54,332 nucleotides of DNA from Vicinamibacteria bacterium (lineage in GTDB: Bacteria > Acidobacteriota > Vicinamibacteria > Fen-336), in the NCBI GenBank assembly GCA_016934575.1, contig JAFGSN010000187.1, positions 1 through 54,332 on the forward strand, read 5' to 3'. Numbering within the stretch: position 1 is the stretch's first letter; every line of letters starts with the position of its first letter. The translations under genes and the position numbers were made by a program. This document shows, piece after piece, positions 30,093-38,907 of the stretch. Below the pieces are notes generated by a model. That model did no database searches. It was not told the DNA's origin and was given only the letters and a program-made list of their open reading frames with translations.

Positions 30093-33000
30093 ATGGCCGA
30101 GATCCGCGCGCTAGTCGTCGATAACGATGAACGCTTCATGGAGCTGCTCCGCTCCTCGCTGGACCCATATGGCGTCCGAATCGACGTCGCCAGCGACGCC
30201 AACGACTGTCTTGACCGCGTCGCCAGCCTGAGATTGGACGTTGTTTTCATTTCCGTGGAAGCTCCGGATAAATCGGGCTTTAAGCTGTTCAGTCGCGTCA
30301 AGGGGCTGAGCAAGGTTCTTCCGGTGGTCCTCGTCACATCGACCGTCCCTCCGGCGGACATGACCCTGCATCAGAAGCTCAAGATCCACGCGGACGATTA
30401 CTGGAACAAAAGCGATCTCACGCCGGAATCCGTCGTCAACCGCATGGCTAAGATCGTTCCGCTCAATGAACGACATCGCGCGGAAGCCGATGCGACTGAA
30501 AACGAAGACTTCATCGTCGTGGAGGACGCCGAGCTGGACGAGTTATTGAGCGATATCTCGCGGGCCGAGCGATCCATGTCGGAGAAAGCCGCGAAAAATT
30601 CGCCGCCCGACGCGCATCAAGAGCGCCTCGTGGCTCACGTGCACTCTCCCGTGCGCGGATTGAGCCTGGACGAGCTGGAGGCGCTCGTGGCCGAGCTGTC
30701 GGACTCGAGCTCCGCGCCGGCGTCCGCCGCCGCCTCTCCGACGACAAACCGCGGCGCCGACGGCAGTTCGGAAGAAAACGCGGAAATCCTGCGGCTGCGA
30801 AACGAGCTGGACGAAGCGCGGCGCATCGCTCGCGCTTCCCCGTTTTCTCAGGATTTCTTCCGTCTGCTCGAGAACGTTCGCGACAAGGAAAAGGAGATCT
30901 TCGACCTCAACGTGAAGCTCGAGGCGCGCAAGCGCGAGCTGTCATCAAGGACCGGAACGGCGCGCCAGTTGGCGGAGCAGCTTCTCGGAGCGCTCAGGTT
31001 AAGGGAGCATGAGCAGGAAATCATCTCCACGATGGAAGACGATCTCGGAGCGATTCGCGCCGAGCTGGAGAGAGAGCGCGCGGAGCGAGAGACGCTCCGC
31101 CTGCAACAGGACGCGGAAATCAAGCGTCTCGAAGCCGATTTCTCCCTCGAACGCGAACGCCATGCCGAGGCCTGCCGCCGCTATGAAACGACGATCACGG
31201 AAAACAGAACCCGTCACGCGGATGAGCTGAGAGACGAGGCGCAGGCCCGTCTTACCACCCTCGAGGCTATCGAGACGCGCCTGCGCGAAGAAAAGAACCA
31301 CGCCGTCGAGAACGCCATCGAGCGTGAGCGCCGGGAGCGCGACGAACGAATCCAGGAGCTGAAACGCGCCCACGAAGAGCAACTCGCCGCCCAGGAGCGT
31401 GAGCACGAGGCCGCGCGCAAGGGCGCTTCCGAGGAGCTGGCGCAGATACACGCGGCGCTGGAGAAACGCCTGGAAGAGATGCGCCGCGAGCGCGATGCGC
31501 GCGCCAGTCAACTCGCCGACGAGCACGCCCAGGCTTTGCTTGTCAAGGAGCAAGAGCACAAGAACGCGCTCGCGTCCATCGAGCGTCGATTGCATGATGA
31601 AGGTCTACGCGAGATCGAGGAGATCCGGCGGCAACACGCGGCGCAGTTGCGCGATAACGAGACGCTCCATGCCCAGGCGTTGGCCGAGGCCGAGCGCCGG
31701 CATCAGGGCGTCCTGGCGGAGATCGAGAAGCGGACGACGAGAGAGAAGAATGAAACGATACGCGCCTCGTCGTCCGAATGGGAAGGCCGACTGGCGCAGT
31801 TACGGCGCGAGCACGCCCAGGCGCTCGCGGCGCGCGAAGAGGAACACGAGCGGAAACGTCATGACATGCAGGCGCAGATCTCCGTGCAGTTGGGCCACGA
31901 GCGCGAGCAGACCGCCGAGCTCCGTCGCGTCGTGGACGAGATGTCGGCCGCGCGCGGCAGGCTCGAGCGACAACTCGACGAAACCCGCGATCAGCTCGAA
32001 TCGAAGCTGGCTGCCCTGGAAGTGCGCCACGCCGAGGCGCTGCACGAGGTCGAACAGAACCGTCTGATGGATCTTCAGACGGCCGAGAAACACCTGGCCG
32101 AGGAGAAGTCTCGGGCAATCGCCGCCGCGGAAGCCGGGTGGCGGCGGAAACTGGAACAGGCGCAACACGAGCGCGACGAGGCGATCGAGGCGTCGCGTCG
32201 GGATCTCGAGGCGCGAATGGCCGCCGCCGAGAAGTCGCAACGCGATCTGCGCGAGCGCGAGGCCTCGGAGATCACGGCAATGCGCCTGGAACTGAACCGG
32301 ATGCAGCGGGAATCGAGAGAAACGGAGTCGCGGCACGCGGAAGCGCTGCGTTTGGCCGATAAACAGCGAGACGACGCGCTGCGGGCCCTTGAAGGCCGCC
32401 TGAACGAGAAAAAGACCCAGGCGCTTTCGGCGCTCGACAACGAATGGCGCGAAAAGATGGAACAAGAGCGCAGGCGACATGCGGAAGCGCTGGCGCTTCT
32501 GAGACAGGAGCACGAAGCCGCATCCTCCGTTCAAGAAATGCAACTCCGGGAAATGCGGGAACGCGGGGGCGAGGAGATCAGATCTCTGCGCGCCGAAGCC
32601 CAGGATCTGCGCGACAAATTGTCGCTTATACAAGCCCAGCAATCCGAGGGACATCGACAGGCGGAAGTCGAACGCGACGCCGCTCTACAGGCCCTTGAGG
32701 CGCTTCTCGCCGAGAAGCAAGCGCAGGCGCTCGCGAAAACCGAGGAACAGTGGCGTCAAAAACTGAACGCGGCCAACCGCGAGAAGACCGATCTCCTCAT
32801 GACCGTGCAACGCGAACGCGAGCAGCTTGACGCTTCGGCGCACCAAGCGCAGGGCGAGGCGCTTGAAAAGAAAGAGGGCGAGCTCAAGATCGTCATGGCG
32901 GAAAACGCACGCCTCGAACAACAGCTCACGGAATCAAAGAGCGTCGTCGCGAATCATGAGCGCGCCATTGATTCGCTCCGGCGCGAGTCCGCCGATCAAG

Positions 33001-33206
33001 CTCAGACGATCGCCTCCCTCAAGGCGATGATCGGTGATTTTACCGTCGCTCCTGCGGGGCCGGATCAACCGATTCCAAAGGTCGCGGCCGCCGCCAAGCC
33101 GAATATGCCGCCACCCGCGACGCCCGGCGCAACGACACCCAAGCCCGCCGGGTCGTCTAGTCCGAAGGTGCCGCAGAAGACAACATCCGGATCAAATCGG
33201 CGATGA
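30093..33206 (+). CDS. Pseudo-receiver domain plus long coiled coil (FrzS/AglZ-like architecture)
   Basis: N-terminal receiver fold (RALVVDNDERFMELLRSSLDPYG..HQKLKIHADDYWNKSDLTPESVVNRM), then ~800 aa of E/R/A/Q-rich heptads, Pro-rich C-terminal tail. Confidence 0.82.
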   Translation: MAEIRALVVDNDERFMELLRSSLDPYGVRIDVASDANDCLDRVASLRLDVVFISVEAPDKSGFKLFSRVKGLSKVLPVVLVTSTVPPADMTLHQKLKIHADDYWNKSDLTPESVVNRMAKIVPLNERHRAEADATENEDFIVVEDAELDELLSDISRAERSMSEKAAKNSPPDAHQERLVAHVHSPVRGLSLDELEALVAELSDSSSAPASAAASPTTNRGADGSSEENAEILRLRNELDEARRIARASPFSQDFFRLLENVRDKEKEIFDLNVKLEARKRELSSRTGTARQLAEQLLGALRLREHEQEIISTMEDDLGAIRAELERERAERETLRLQQDAEIKRLEADFSLERERHAEACRRYETTITENRTRHADELRDEAQARLTTLEAIETRLREEKNHAVENAIERERRERDERIQELKRAHEEQLAAQEREHEAARKGASEELAQIHAALEKRLEEMRRERDARASQLADEHAQALLVKEQEHKNALASIERRLHDEGLREIEEIRRQHAAQLRDNETLHAQALAEAERRHQGVLAEIEKRTTREKNETIRASSSEWEGRLAQLRREHAQALAAREEEHERKRHDMQAQISVQLGHEREQTAELRRVVDEMSAARGRLERQLDETRDQLESKLAALEVRHAEALHEVEQNRLMDLQTAEKHLAEEKSRAIAAAEAGWRRKLEQAQHERDEAIEASRRDLEARMAAAEKSQRDLREREASEITAMRLELNRMQRESRETESRHAEALRLADKQRDDALRALEGRLNEKKTQALSALDNEWREKMEQERRRHAEALALLRQEHEAASSVQEMQLREMRERGGEEIRSLRAEAQDLRDKLSLIQAQQSEGHRQAEVERDAALQALEALLAEKQAQALAKTEEQWRQKLNAANREKTDLLMTVQREREQLDASAHQAQGEALEKKEGELKIVMAENARLEQQLTESKSVVANHERAIDSLRRESADQAQTIASLKAMIGDFTVAPAGPDQPIPKVAAAAKPNMPPPATPGATTPKPAGSSSPKVPQKTTSGSNRR

Positions 33207-33348
33207 TAATCGCCTCTTCCGCCCCCGATTGCAGATAGATCGGTATTGAGGCGCGATAGTGTTGACAGGCCTTGAGAAGCAGCTTGCGCTTCGGATCAGT
33301 AAGCCGCAAGGCGAACGCTTGATCTTCCGACTCTTCGGCGGAACTCAC
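33157..33348 (-). CDS. Small protein with one copy of a repeat also found in 51453..51791
   Basis: MSSAEESEDQAFALRLTDPKRKLLLKACQHYRASIPIYLQSGAEEAIIIADLIRMLSSAAPSD. GTG 33348 with ggag upstream. Same pattern as the repeat in the 51.5 kb ORF. Confidence 0.5.
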   Translation of the reverse strand: MSSAEESEDQAFALRLTDPKRKLLLKACQHYRASIPIYLQSGAEEAIIIADLIRMLSSAAPSD

Positions 33349-33424
33349 CCGAAGCGCTCCCCACACAGAGCAATCGAGTCGTCACTCATCGCTCTATCGA
33401 ACGACCGATCAGAACAGACGGTGA

Positions 33425-34174
33425 TTATTCTGCGTCCGGCGCTTCTTCCTTCTTCTTGCCGGAAGAAGACGTGCGGATCCGGCCCTCCTCGGCAACCGAG
33501 ACGCGTTTGCGCGGCGGCGTCTCCTGACGATCGCCTACCGTGACCAGGAGCACTGGAGGAATGACTTCCTCCATCTGCTTCCGATCGTCGAAGAAAGCGT
33601 TGCGGATCGCGGCGGCGTGGATCGCCACTTCCTCCATGTCACGGTTGCCGGCGTCCTCCAGCTCCGAGAGCTTCTCGAGCACTTCGAGAATCGCCCGATT
33701 GAGCGGATCGTCCTGACCCTTCTCCTTGTCCAGGTGCTTGCCCAAAGCATTCACGTCTTGAATGGAGAGCGGATAGATCCGATACCCGTCCTTGGGCGAG
33801 CTGTACACGGACTGCAAGACGCCGAGTATCACCGAAAGGTTTTTGTGATAGATCCCGCCCTTGTGCCAGCGCGTCATCATCGCCAGGATGCGCCCGACGA
33901 TGAACTCGTTGGGCTGCACGCCCGAGAGCAAGAGGAACGGATCCCTGTCTCCGATGAGAGCGTCGATGACCCAGTGATTCTCGATCTCGAGCATACGCAG
34001 GAAGACCGGGTAGTTCTCGGGAGTGATCCCGATCGTGCTCAGGAAGGTCGCGTAGGTGACCGCGGCCTCGACAGCCTCGGTCGTCCGGCATCCGAAGATC
34101 CCTTGCAGAAGCCGGTTCTCGATCTCCGAGATCTGAGCTTCAGTCCAGACTGGCTCGTCTATAACGTTGTTCAT
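33425..34174 (-). CDS. Conserved hypothetical protein, paralog 1 of a tandem pair
   Basis: Shares ENYPxFLxMLEIENHxVxDALxGxxDPFLLLS, GGIYxKxLxxxLGVLQxxYSSPxDGYxIYxLSIxDVxxLGKHLxKxKGQ with the neighbour. ATG with aggggt upstream. Confidence 0.85.
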   Translation of the reverse strand: MNNVIDEPVWTEAQISEIENRLLQGIFGCRTTEAVEAAVTYATFLSTIGITPENYPVFLRMLEIENHWVIDALIGDRDPFLLLSGVQPNEFIVGRILAMMTRWHKGGIYHKNLSVILGVLQSVYSSPKDGYRIYPLSIQDVNALGKHLDKEKGQDDPLNRAILEVLEKLSELEDAGNRDMEEVAIHAAAIRNAFFDDRKQMEEVIPPVLLVTVGDRQETPPRKRVSVAEEGRIRTSSSGKKKEEAPDAE

Positions 34175-34236
34175 CGTGTTACCCCTTCAACCCTCACGCT
34201 GTCCCGTAACCGTTGGTTCCCGAATCGTTCGCGCGG

Positions 34237-34929
34237 CTAGTCCGCGAACAAGGAACGCGGGGCCGTCTCGTCTGCGCGATAGTCGCCCCTTACCAGTAGA
34301 ACTTGCGGGATGCAGTCCTCCAGCATCTTCGTGTTGTCGAAGAAGTTCCCGCGGATTCTGATCGCCTGCCGAGCCACCTGTTCCATCAAATCGTCTGAGC
34401 GCACGCCCTCAAGGGAACCGACGCGGTCGAGGATGTCCAGGATGCAGCGGTTGCGTTCGTCCTTCTGGCCCTTGTCCTTCTCGAGGTGCTTGCCAAGGTT
34501 GTCCACGTCGGCGATGCTCAGTTTATAGATCTTGTAGCCATCCCGCGGCGAGCTGTAGGCATTCTGCAACACGCCCAGAACGATGGCCAATGTCTTGGGG
34601 TAGATCCCGCCCGGACGCCATCGCGTCAGCAACATGAAGCACTTGGCGATGAGATATCCATTGGGCGGAATGGTGGAGAGGAGTAAAAAAGGATCGCTGT
34701 TCCCCAAGAGCGCGTCGAGCACGTAATGATTTTCGATCTCGAGCATCTTCAGGAACAGTGGGTAGTTCTCGGTGTCCAGGCCAGAGAGCCTCAGAAATCG
34801 CGCATAGCTCGTCGCCGCCTCCACCGATTCCGGCGTTCGGCTCGCCATGATTTGCTGGAGAATCTTGTTCTCCACCTGTAAGATCGACTCCCGTGCCCAG
34901 AGCTTTGACGCTGCTTCCTGTTTCGCCAT
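34237..34929 (-). CDS. Conserved hypothetical protein, paralog 2 of a tandem pair
   Basis: Collinear with the 33425..34174 protein along nearly its entire length. aaggag upstream; ATG at 34929 preferred over the GTG at 34941. Confidence 0.85.
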   Translation of the reverse strand: MAKQEAASKLWARESILQVENKILQQIMASRTPESVEAATSYARFLRLSGLDTENYPLFLKMLEIENHYVLDALLGNSDPFLLLSTIPPNGYLIAKCFMLLTRWRPGGIYPKTLAIVLGVLQNAYSSPRDGYKIYKLSIADVDNLGKHLEKDKGQKDERNRCILDILDRVGSLEGVRSDDLMEQVARQAIRIRGNFFDNTKMLEDCIPQVLLVRGDYRADETAPRSLFAD

Positions 34930-35146
34930 CTTGGTGCTCACTCCTTCCCGGCCGCGAGACGGCCCGGATCCGTCTTTTTGAAGTCCGTTAGATCGTCATT
35001 CGGCACTCTAATCCGCTTTAGGGTGGGTTGTCAAGAAGGCAAGAGCCTCCATACGATCCTGAAGATAAAGGACATGCTTGCTCGCCGGATCCCACGCCGC
35101 ACCGATGACGGGGCCAACGCGAAAGACGATCCGAAGCAGGCGGCCA

Positions 35147-35974
35147 TCAATCCTCGTCCAGGCCTTCAGCGTCCTCGAAACGCTCCGTCCCCGTAGCATC
35201 AACCTCCATGACCGGATCCTCTTCACCAAGGCTCGCCTCCGACGGTCGCGGCGCCGCGATCGCTTTTTTAAGGCCTTCGACGTCGACTTCCTCCCCCAGA
35301 ACCTCGGCGAATTCCTCGATTCTCGGCAGCTCCGAAAGATCCTTGAGTCCGAAATGAACGAGAAATTCCTTGGTCGTTCCGTACAGCATCGGACGACCGA
35401 CGACGTCCTTGCGACCCTCGATCCTGATCAGGCGCCGTTCGAGCAGCGTCTTGATCACACCGCCGGACTTGACGCCGCGCAGCTCGATGATCTCGGGCAG
35501 AGTCACCGGCTGCTTATAAGCGATCACGGCCAGAGTCTCGAGAGCCTGCACCGACAGGCGCGTCGGCGCCTTGGGGTGCAACAACTCGCGCACCCAGTCG
35601 TTGTATTCAGGGCGCGTCGTGATCTGGTATCCGCCCGCCACCTCGACGAGCTGCAAGCCGCGTCCCGCGCGGGCATAGTCGTTCCGAAGATCGTCGAGAG
35701 CGGATGACCACTCCGCCTGTTCGACGGCGTCGCCGATGACCCGCGTGATTTCGCGCGTCGTGACCGGCTGCGGCGACGCAAAGATGAGCGCCTCGAGCAC
35801 GGCGCGCAGATCTTCAGGCGGAAGCGTAAGCGCCTCATCGCCTGATGAGCCCGTCTCTCGCGCCTCGCCGACATCCGACGCGATGTCACCGGCATTGGCG
35901 TTCTCCGGCCGGACTTCTGCCGTCTCATAAAGCGGCGGTTCCTTTTCGCGTTCTTCTTCCATTTCTTCAAGCAC
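35147..35974 (-). CDS. scpB: Segregation and condensation protein ScpB
   Basis: VLEALIFASPQPVTTREITRVIG, GGYQITTRPEYNDWVRELL, SVQALETLAVIAYKQPVTLPEIIELRGVKSGGVIKTLLERRLIRIEGRKDVVGRPMLYGTTKEFLVHFGL. Confidence 0.95.
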   Translation of the reverse strand: MLEEMEEEREKEPPLYETAEVRPENANAGDIASDVGEARETGSSGDEALTLPPEDLRAVLEALIFASPQPVTTREITRVIGDAVEQAEWSSALDDLRNDYARAGRGLQLVEVAGGYQITTRPEYNDWVRELLHPKAPTRLSVQALETLAVIAYKQPVTLPEIIELRGVKSGGVIKTLLERRLIRIEGRKDVVGRPMLYGTTKEFLVHFGLKDLSELPRIEEFAEVLGEEVDVEGLKKAIAAPRPSEASLGEEDPVMEVDATGTERFEDAEGLDED

Positions 35975-36863
35975 CCGCCGGCGGAGCGATCGTCTCGGGT
36001 CCGATGGGACGGAAAATCCGGATCGGCCCGAACAGCCCCCGCTGATACACTTTGATGCGACGAAGTCGGATCAACTCAAGCAGCGCCAGGAAAGTCACGA
36101 TCATGTCGGACTTGGTCCGCTCGTGCTCGAACAGATCGAGGAACTCGATCGACTCGCCTTCTCGCAACAACGTGAAGATCTCCCCCATGCGCTCTTCGAT
36201 CGACTTGCCCGACGGCCGCACTTCGTGCGCCAGCAGAACCTTGCGCCGATCGAGAAGCTCCTTGAAAGCGCCGATCAAGTCGAACAGTCCGACCTCCAGA
36301 TTCTCGTCGTCCGCGTCGCCGAAGGACGGCACGGCCCCGTCGGGACGGATCCACGTCGCGGCGCGAATCTCGCGCTTCTGATGAAGCAGGCCCGCCGCTT
36401 CCTTGTAGCGCTGGAACTCCAACAAGCGCTGCACGAGTTCTTCGCGCGGATCTTCATAGGGCTCCTCGCCCTCGGCTTCGGCCGGCGCGAGAGGCACGAG
36501 CATCTTGGATTTGATATGGATCAGAGTGGCCGCCATTACCAGGAACTCTCCGGCCAGCTCGAGATTCAGCTCCTTCATCAGATCGAGATATTCCATATAC
36601 CGCCGCGTGATGGGCGCGATGGGAATATCGTGAATGTCGATCCGTTCCCGGCGAATGAGGTAGAGCAGAAGGTCGAGAGGGCCTTCGAAAATCGGAAGCT
36701 GGATTCTGGGAACGTCTTCAGGCAGCGTCGACTCGACGCCCGCGGGAACGTCGACCTTATCCGGACGGGAGGGCGCGGCGGCGGCGTCATCGGCCGGCGA
36801 CGGGGCCCCCTCGCCTTCCTGGCCGATCTCTCGATCGTCCGTCACGTCGTCATCCACGCTCAC
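35967..36863 (-). CDS. scpA: Segregation and condensation protein ScpA
   Basis: IFEGPLDLLLYLIRRERIDIHDIPIAPITRRYMEYLDLMKELNLELAGEFLVMAATLIHIKSKMLVP. GTG 36863 just after the trpS stop. Overlaps scpB start. Confidence 0.93.
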   Translation of the reverse strand: MSVDDDVTDDREIGQEGEGAPSPADDAAAAPSRPDKVDVPAGVESTLPEDVPRIQLPIFEGPLDLLLYLIRRERIDIHDIPIAPITRRYMEYLDLMKELNLELAGEFLVMAATLIHIKSKMLVPLAPAEAEGEEPYEDPREELVQRLLEFQRYKEAAGLLHQKREIRAATWIRPDGAVPSFGDADDENLEVGLFDLIGAFKELLDRRKVLLAHEVRPSGKSIEERMGEIFTLLREGESIEFLDLFEHERTKSDMIVTFLALLELIRLRRIKVYQRGLFGPIRIFRPIGPETIAPPAGA

Positions 36864-36888
36864 GATCGCGCTTTGTCCAATCGCCGGT

Positions 36889-37890
36889 TCAGTGCTGAAC
36901 GCCCATGGCCGTTCTCGCCTCGTCCATGGTCGCCCGGGCACGCTCGCGCGCCCGACGAGACCCCTCGCGCAGAATGTCCCAGACCGTGTCCGGGCGAGCC
37001 GCAAGCTCCGGTCGTCGCGCATGAATGGGGCCAAGTCGTTCCAGGACATGATCCGTGAGCCTGGCCTTGCAGTCGAGGCAGCCGATCCCGGCGCCGCGGC
37101 ATCCGGCCGCGGCCCACTCGAGCGTCGCTGGCGAAGAGAAGGCTCGATGCAAATCGAACACCGGGCACTTCTCCGGATCGCCGGGATCGACACGACGCTT
37201 TCGATTCGGATCGGTGATCATGGGTTTGATCTTCCGGCGCAGCTCCTCGGGCGTGTCCTTGAGAAAGATCGCATTATCGAACGATTTCGACATCTTGCGT
37301 CCGTCGGTTCCGGGAATCCGCGGCGAAGGCGTGAGCAGCGTTTTCGGCTCTGGGAAAACCGGCCGGTACAGGTTGTTGAAGCGGCGCACGACCTCGCGCG
37401 CCAGCTCGATGTGGGGCGCTTGATCCTCACCCACCGGGACCGCGTCGCTCTTGTAGATGACGATATCGGCCGTCTGGAGCAGGGGATATCCGAGAAATCC
37501 GTAGGTTGACAGATCGCGGCCCATGAGTTGTTGCTGTTGTTCTTTATAAGTCGGAACCCTCTCGAGCCAGGGCAGCGGCACGATCATCGACAGCAACAGG
37601 TGCAACTCGGCGTGCTCCGGCACCAGGCTCTGCACCATGAGCGTCGAGCGCTCCGGATCCAGGCCCGCCGCCAGCCAGTCGACGGCGACCTCGAGGATGT
37701 TCCGGCGTATGGCAGATGGCTCCGCGTAGTCCGTCGTCAACGAGTGCCAGTCCACAATGCCGAAAACGCATTCGTACGAATCCTGCAGTTGAATCCAGTT
37801 GTCAAGCGCGCCCATCAGGTTCCCGAGATGCAGGGCGCCCGTGGGGCGCATTCCGGAGAAAATCCGCGGTTTATTCATGGCTTCAGGCAA
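36889..37890 (-). CDS. trpS: Tryptophan--tRNA ligase
   Basis: FSGMRPTGALHLGNLMGALDNWIQLQ (HIGH-like), VGEDQAPHIELAREVVRRFN, KMSKSFDNAI. Confidence 0.95.
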   Translation of the reverse strand: MPEAMNKPRIFSGMRPTGALHLGNLMGALDNWIQLQDSYECVFGIVDWHSLTTDYAEPSAIRRNILEVAVDWLAAGLDPERSTLMVQSLVPEHAELHLLLSMIVPLPWLERVPTYKEQQQQLMGRDLSTYGFLGYPLLQTADIVIYKSDAVPVGEDQAPHIELAREVVRRFNNLYRPVFPEPKTLLTPSPRIPGTDGRKMSKSFDNAIFLKDTPEELRRKIKPMITDPNRKRRVDPGDPEKCPVFDLHRAFSSPATLEWAAAGCRGAGIGCLDCKARLTDHVLERLGPIHARRPELAARPDTVWDILREGSRRARERARATMDEARTAMGVQH

Positions 37891-38539
37891 TCAGAAGAAG
37901 CAACTGGTGAACCAGCCTGACGACGGGCCCCAACACGAAACCGATGGCTCCCGAGAAAACGAGCAGAATGAGAATCCACATCCCGTATGGCGCAATGACG
38001 CGATCGTAACGCTCGGAAAAGGAGCGCGGAAGCCCCCAGGAGACGATCCACGAACCGTCAAGAGGCGGCAATGGTATCAGATTGAAGATCATCAAGACCA
38101 CGTTGAGAATGACGCCGGCCTTCAAAACCGCAAAAATCGGAACGAACAAGTCGCCGTACAGGCCGAGCCGGCTCATCAACGCGTATAGCGCCGAAGCAAC
38201 GATCGCCAAAACGAGATTGGACGCCGGCCCCGCGGCCGACACGAGCACATGCCCTCGAGCCTGCTGTCGGAAGTTGCTCGGAACGACAGGCGTCGGCTTG
38301 GCCCACCCGAACAACGGAAGACCATTCACGAATATCATGAGCAGCGGAATGACAACCGTTCCCATCGGATCGATGTGACGGATCGGATTGAGACTGACGC
38401 GGCCGAGACGCATCGCGGTGTCGTCGCCCATGCGATGGGCCGCCCAGGCGTGCGCCGATTCATGCGCCGAGAGGCTGAAAAGCAGGACAACAAAGAAGAT
38501 CAATCCTTGAATGACGACGTCTCCGGACATACCGCTCAT
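37883..38539 (-). CDS. Site-2 protease family (M50) membrane metalloprotease
   Basis: SAHESAHAWAAHRMGDDTAMRLGRVSLNPIRHIDPMGT, AAGPASNLVLAI, NLIPLPPLDGSWI. Confidence 0.93.
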   Translation of the reverse strand: MSGMSGDVVIQGLIFFVVLLFSLSAHESAHAWAAHRMGDDTAMRLGRVSLNPIRHIDPMGTVVIPLLMIFVNGLPLFGWAKPTPVVPSNFRQQARGHVLVSAAGPASNLVLAIVASALYALMSRLGLYGDLFVPIFAVLKAGVILNVVLMIFNLIPLPPLDGSWIVSWGLPRSFSERYDRVIAPYGMWILILLVFSGAIGFVLGPVVRLVHQLLLLIA

Positions 38540-38907
38540 TCCAGTCGGCGAAATTTCGATGTTAGCACACGCGTCAGGAATTCGCGCCGACTCCGTATAG
38601 TCGCCCGCGAATTCGAAACGCGCCGACGAACGATCCGCGACCGCCCATGAGAACCGCGAATCGAGTCCGGATCTATCGGTGAAAGACGGAACCGTTGCGC
38701 ATCAATTCCTTGATTGCCTCGGTGCCCTTATCCCCCCGGCGCGGCGACCGCTCCGACGATACGAAGCATCAAGGACGCAAGCGCCGTGCCGCTGCAAGAC
38801 GGCGGCGGCTCTAGCCTCATGGTTGGAGTGCTCATCGCGTCGTCTCGCGTGAAATCGCGAGCCCACGTGAGCCTAATGCACTCTAATCGAGACGTCAATT
38901 CAACCGG

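Noticed and set aside
30848-32654. Repetitive sequence in the coiled-coil gene as a possible nucleotide repeat or CRISPR-like array
   Set aside because: The periodicity comes from heptad-like E/R/A codons. There are no perfect direct repeats with spacers.
35008-35150. Downstream ORF ..DGRLLRIVFRVGPVIGAAWDPASKHVLYLQDRMEALAFLTTHPKAD after scpB
   Set aside because: The translation looks protein-like, but there is no ATG/GTG/TTG in frame after the scpB stop and the upstream part overlaps scpB out of frame.
38540-38907. Intergenic region between the M50 protease and uvrC checked for an RNA gene or small ORF
   Set aside because: Only a 35-codon ORF without an SD and no tRNA/riboswitch-like structure were seen.
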